Below are positions 4,934 through 5,498 of a stretch of 5,498 nucleotides of DNA, piece after piece. Both the position numbers and the translations under genes were made by a program. Location of the stretch: contig FR901632.1 of NCBI GenBank assembly GCA_000438015.1, positions 5,875-11,372 on the forward strand. Direction: 5' to 3'. Source of the stretch: Coraliomargarita sp. CAG:312 (lineage in GTDB: Bacteria; Verrucomicrobiota; Verrucomicrobiia; Opitutales; Intestinicryptomonadaceae). The notes beneath the pieces were generated by a model. That model saw only the letters and a program-made list of their open reading frames with translations, was not told the DNA's origin and did no database searches. The first letter of the stretch is position 1; the number at the start of each line of letters is the position of its first letter.

Positions 4934-5498
4934 TTACAGAGAGCCTTTACTTTTTAACGCATTAAAATTGCCTATTGCCTCTGATACAGTCAGGGCGCGG
5001 TTATAGAATCTAACAGCCTCAACTTTTAGGTTTTCAGAAACTCCTATTTCGGAATTTTGCGCCCAACAATTCACGTCGGTTATAGTCTTGTCAAATCGGG
5101 CCCATCCGCAATAGGCATATTCTCCGCCGTCGCACAATTTTCCGTCTATCACGCATGATACTATGCGCGCGTATGCATCTACTATCAATACAATGTGGTG
5201 CGTCTTATTCTCGGCGATAGAAGAAATATCGCTTAGATATGTGAAATTTATCCTGTAATTGCTCAACGTTAGGGCTATCGATGAATTTCCACCAACAAGG
5301 AGTTCAGTCCCTCCCCCGAATGGATTCATGCCTCCCCCGAATGGATTCATGCCCCTGTAAATGGCGTCGCCTTTCTCAAGCTTGTCGAAGCTGACTACAA
5401 ACTCCATTGTGAAAGAGGATTTGTCAAGTTTTGGCAGCCGCACGGCATTTATTGTTTTCCCTCCCTTGGGAATATCTTTATCCTCAAAAAATATACCG
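4934..5498 (-). CDS. C-terminal part of a LamG/concanavalin A-like domain protein (5' end outside window)
   Basis: The frame is open from the right edge to TAA at 4934-4936, giving 187 visible codons. The GTG at 5441-5443 is an internal Val codon rather than a start, because the frame reads on upstream with good sequence (FFEDKDIPKGGKTINA). The visible part looks like one LamG-type jelly-roll domain. It has an opening strand SFTMEFVVSFDKLEKGDAIY, a central HHIVLIVDAYARIVSCVIDG with the typical 'H.v.vvD....v..yiDG' pattern, and an ending VEAVRFYNRALTVSEAIGNF that matches the closing 'vRiYnRaLt..Ei..n' strand. LamG domains bind glycans or proteins and are common in secreted multidomain proteins of Verrucomicrobiota. 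Any signal peptide or enzyme domain would be upstream and unseen. A duplicated GMNPFGG-type loop lies early in the domain. The gene converges on the PEP-CTERM gene. Confidence 0.82.
   Translation of the reverse strand, partial: GIFFEDKDIPKGGKTINAVRLPKLDKSSFTMEFVVSFDKLEKGDAIYRGMNPFGGGMNPFGGGTELLVGGNSSIALTLSNYRINFTYLSDISSIAENKTHHIVLIVDAYARIVSCVIDGKLCDGGEYAYCGWARFDKTITDVNCWAQNSEIGVSENLKVEAVRFYNRALTVSEAIGNFNALKSKGSL
5310..5351 (-). repeat. perfect 21-base tandem duplication in the LamG gene
   Basis: Two identical 21-base units, 5310-5330 and 5331-5351, lie head to tail. On the coding strand they add exactly seven codons and give MNPFGGG twice. Identity at every base, third codon positions included, points to a recent duplication by slippage or unequal exchange. 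It adds a Gly-rich loop between early strands of the domain and keeps the frame. Confidence 0.95.

Noticed and set aside
5310..5351. Start of a CRISPR or minisatellite array
   Set aside because: There are only two directly adjacent 21-base units, in frame within a coding region and without spacers.
5441..5443. GTG as the start of the LamG gene
   Set aside because: The frame continues open to the window edge with coding-like sequence that fits the domain, so this codon is internal Val.

Overview
The window looks like a stretch of a Verrucomicrobiota-type chromosome (an Opitutales-like or related gut or aquatic lineage is my best guess). The grounds are the combination of PEP-CTERM surface proteins, stand-alone type II/IV-like pseudopilins with the 'GGH..F.D.HVEWY' C-terminal motif, a LamG-domain protein, AT-rich intergenic DNA and start codons without clear Shine-Dalgarno sequences. 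This is inference from protein style; no rRNA or other phylogenetic marker apart from ndk is present.

Layout: the left edge carries the last 17 codons of a PEP-CTERM protein (2-55, +). It is followed after 21 bases by a small secreted protein of unknown function (77-562, +) whose first codons lie inside a terminator-like hairpin. A gene-poor, AT-rich stretch (563-904) holds what may be a protein-coding relic. A strong bidirectional terminator (906-951) separates this from two minus-strand pseudopilin genes (965-1657 and 1845-2189). Divergent from these is ndk, nucleoside diphosphate kinase (2353-2769, +), which ends in a good intrinsic terminator (2805-2837). After about 340 bases without a convincing gene comes a complete 484-residue PEP-CTERM surface protein (3177-4631, +), followed by three hairpins, the last a strong terminator (4726-4762). 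A structured, GC-richer spacer leads to the 3' part of a convergent minus-strand gene for a LamG/concanavalin A-like protein (4934 to the right edge) that contains a perfect 21-base tandem duplication.

How the genes fit together: except for ndk, every recognisable product is exported or anchored in the envelope (two exosortase substrates, two prepilin-peptidase substrates, a signal-peptide protein and a probable glycan- or protein-binding LamG protein). The region reads as cell-surface and secretion accessory genes around one housekeeping gene, mostly as single-gene units bounded by terminators. I see no CRISPR array, insertion sequence, tRNA, rRNA, toxin-antitoxin pair or defence system, and no convincing undescribed multi-gene system. 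The items most worth checking are the terminator overlapping the 77-562 start, the possible relic at 696-851, the orphan pseudopilins, the structured 3' ends and the 21-base duplication.
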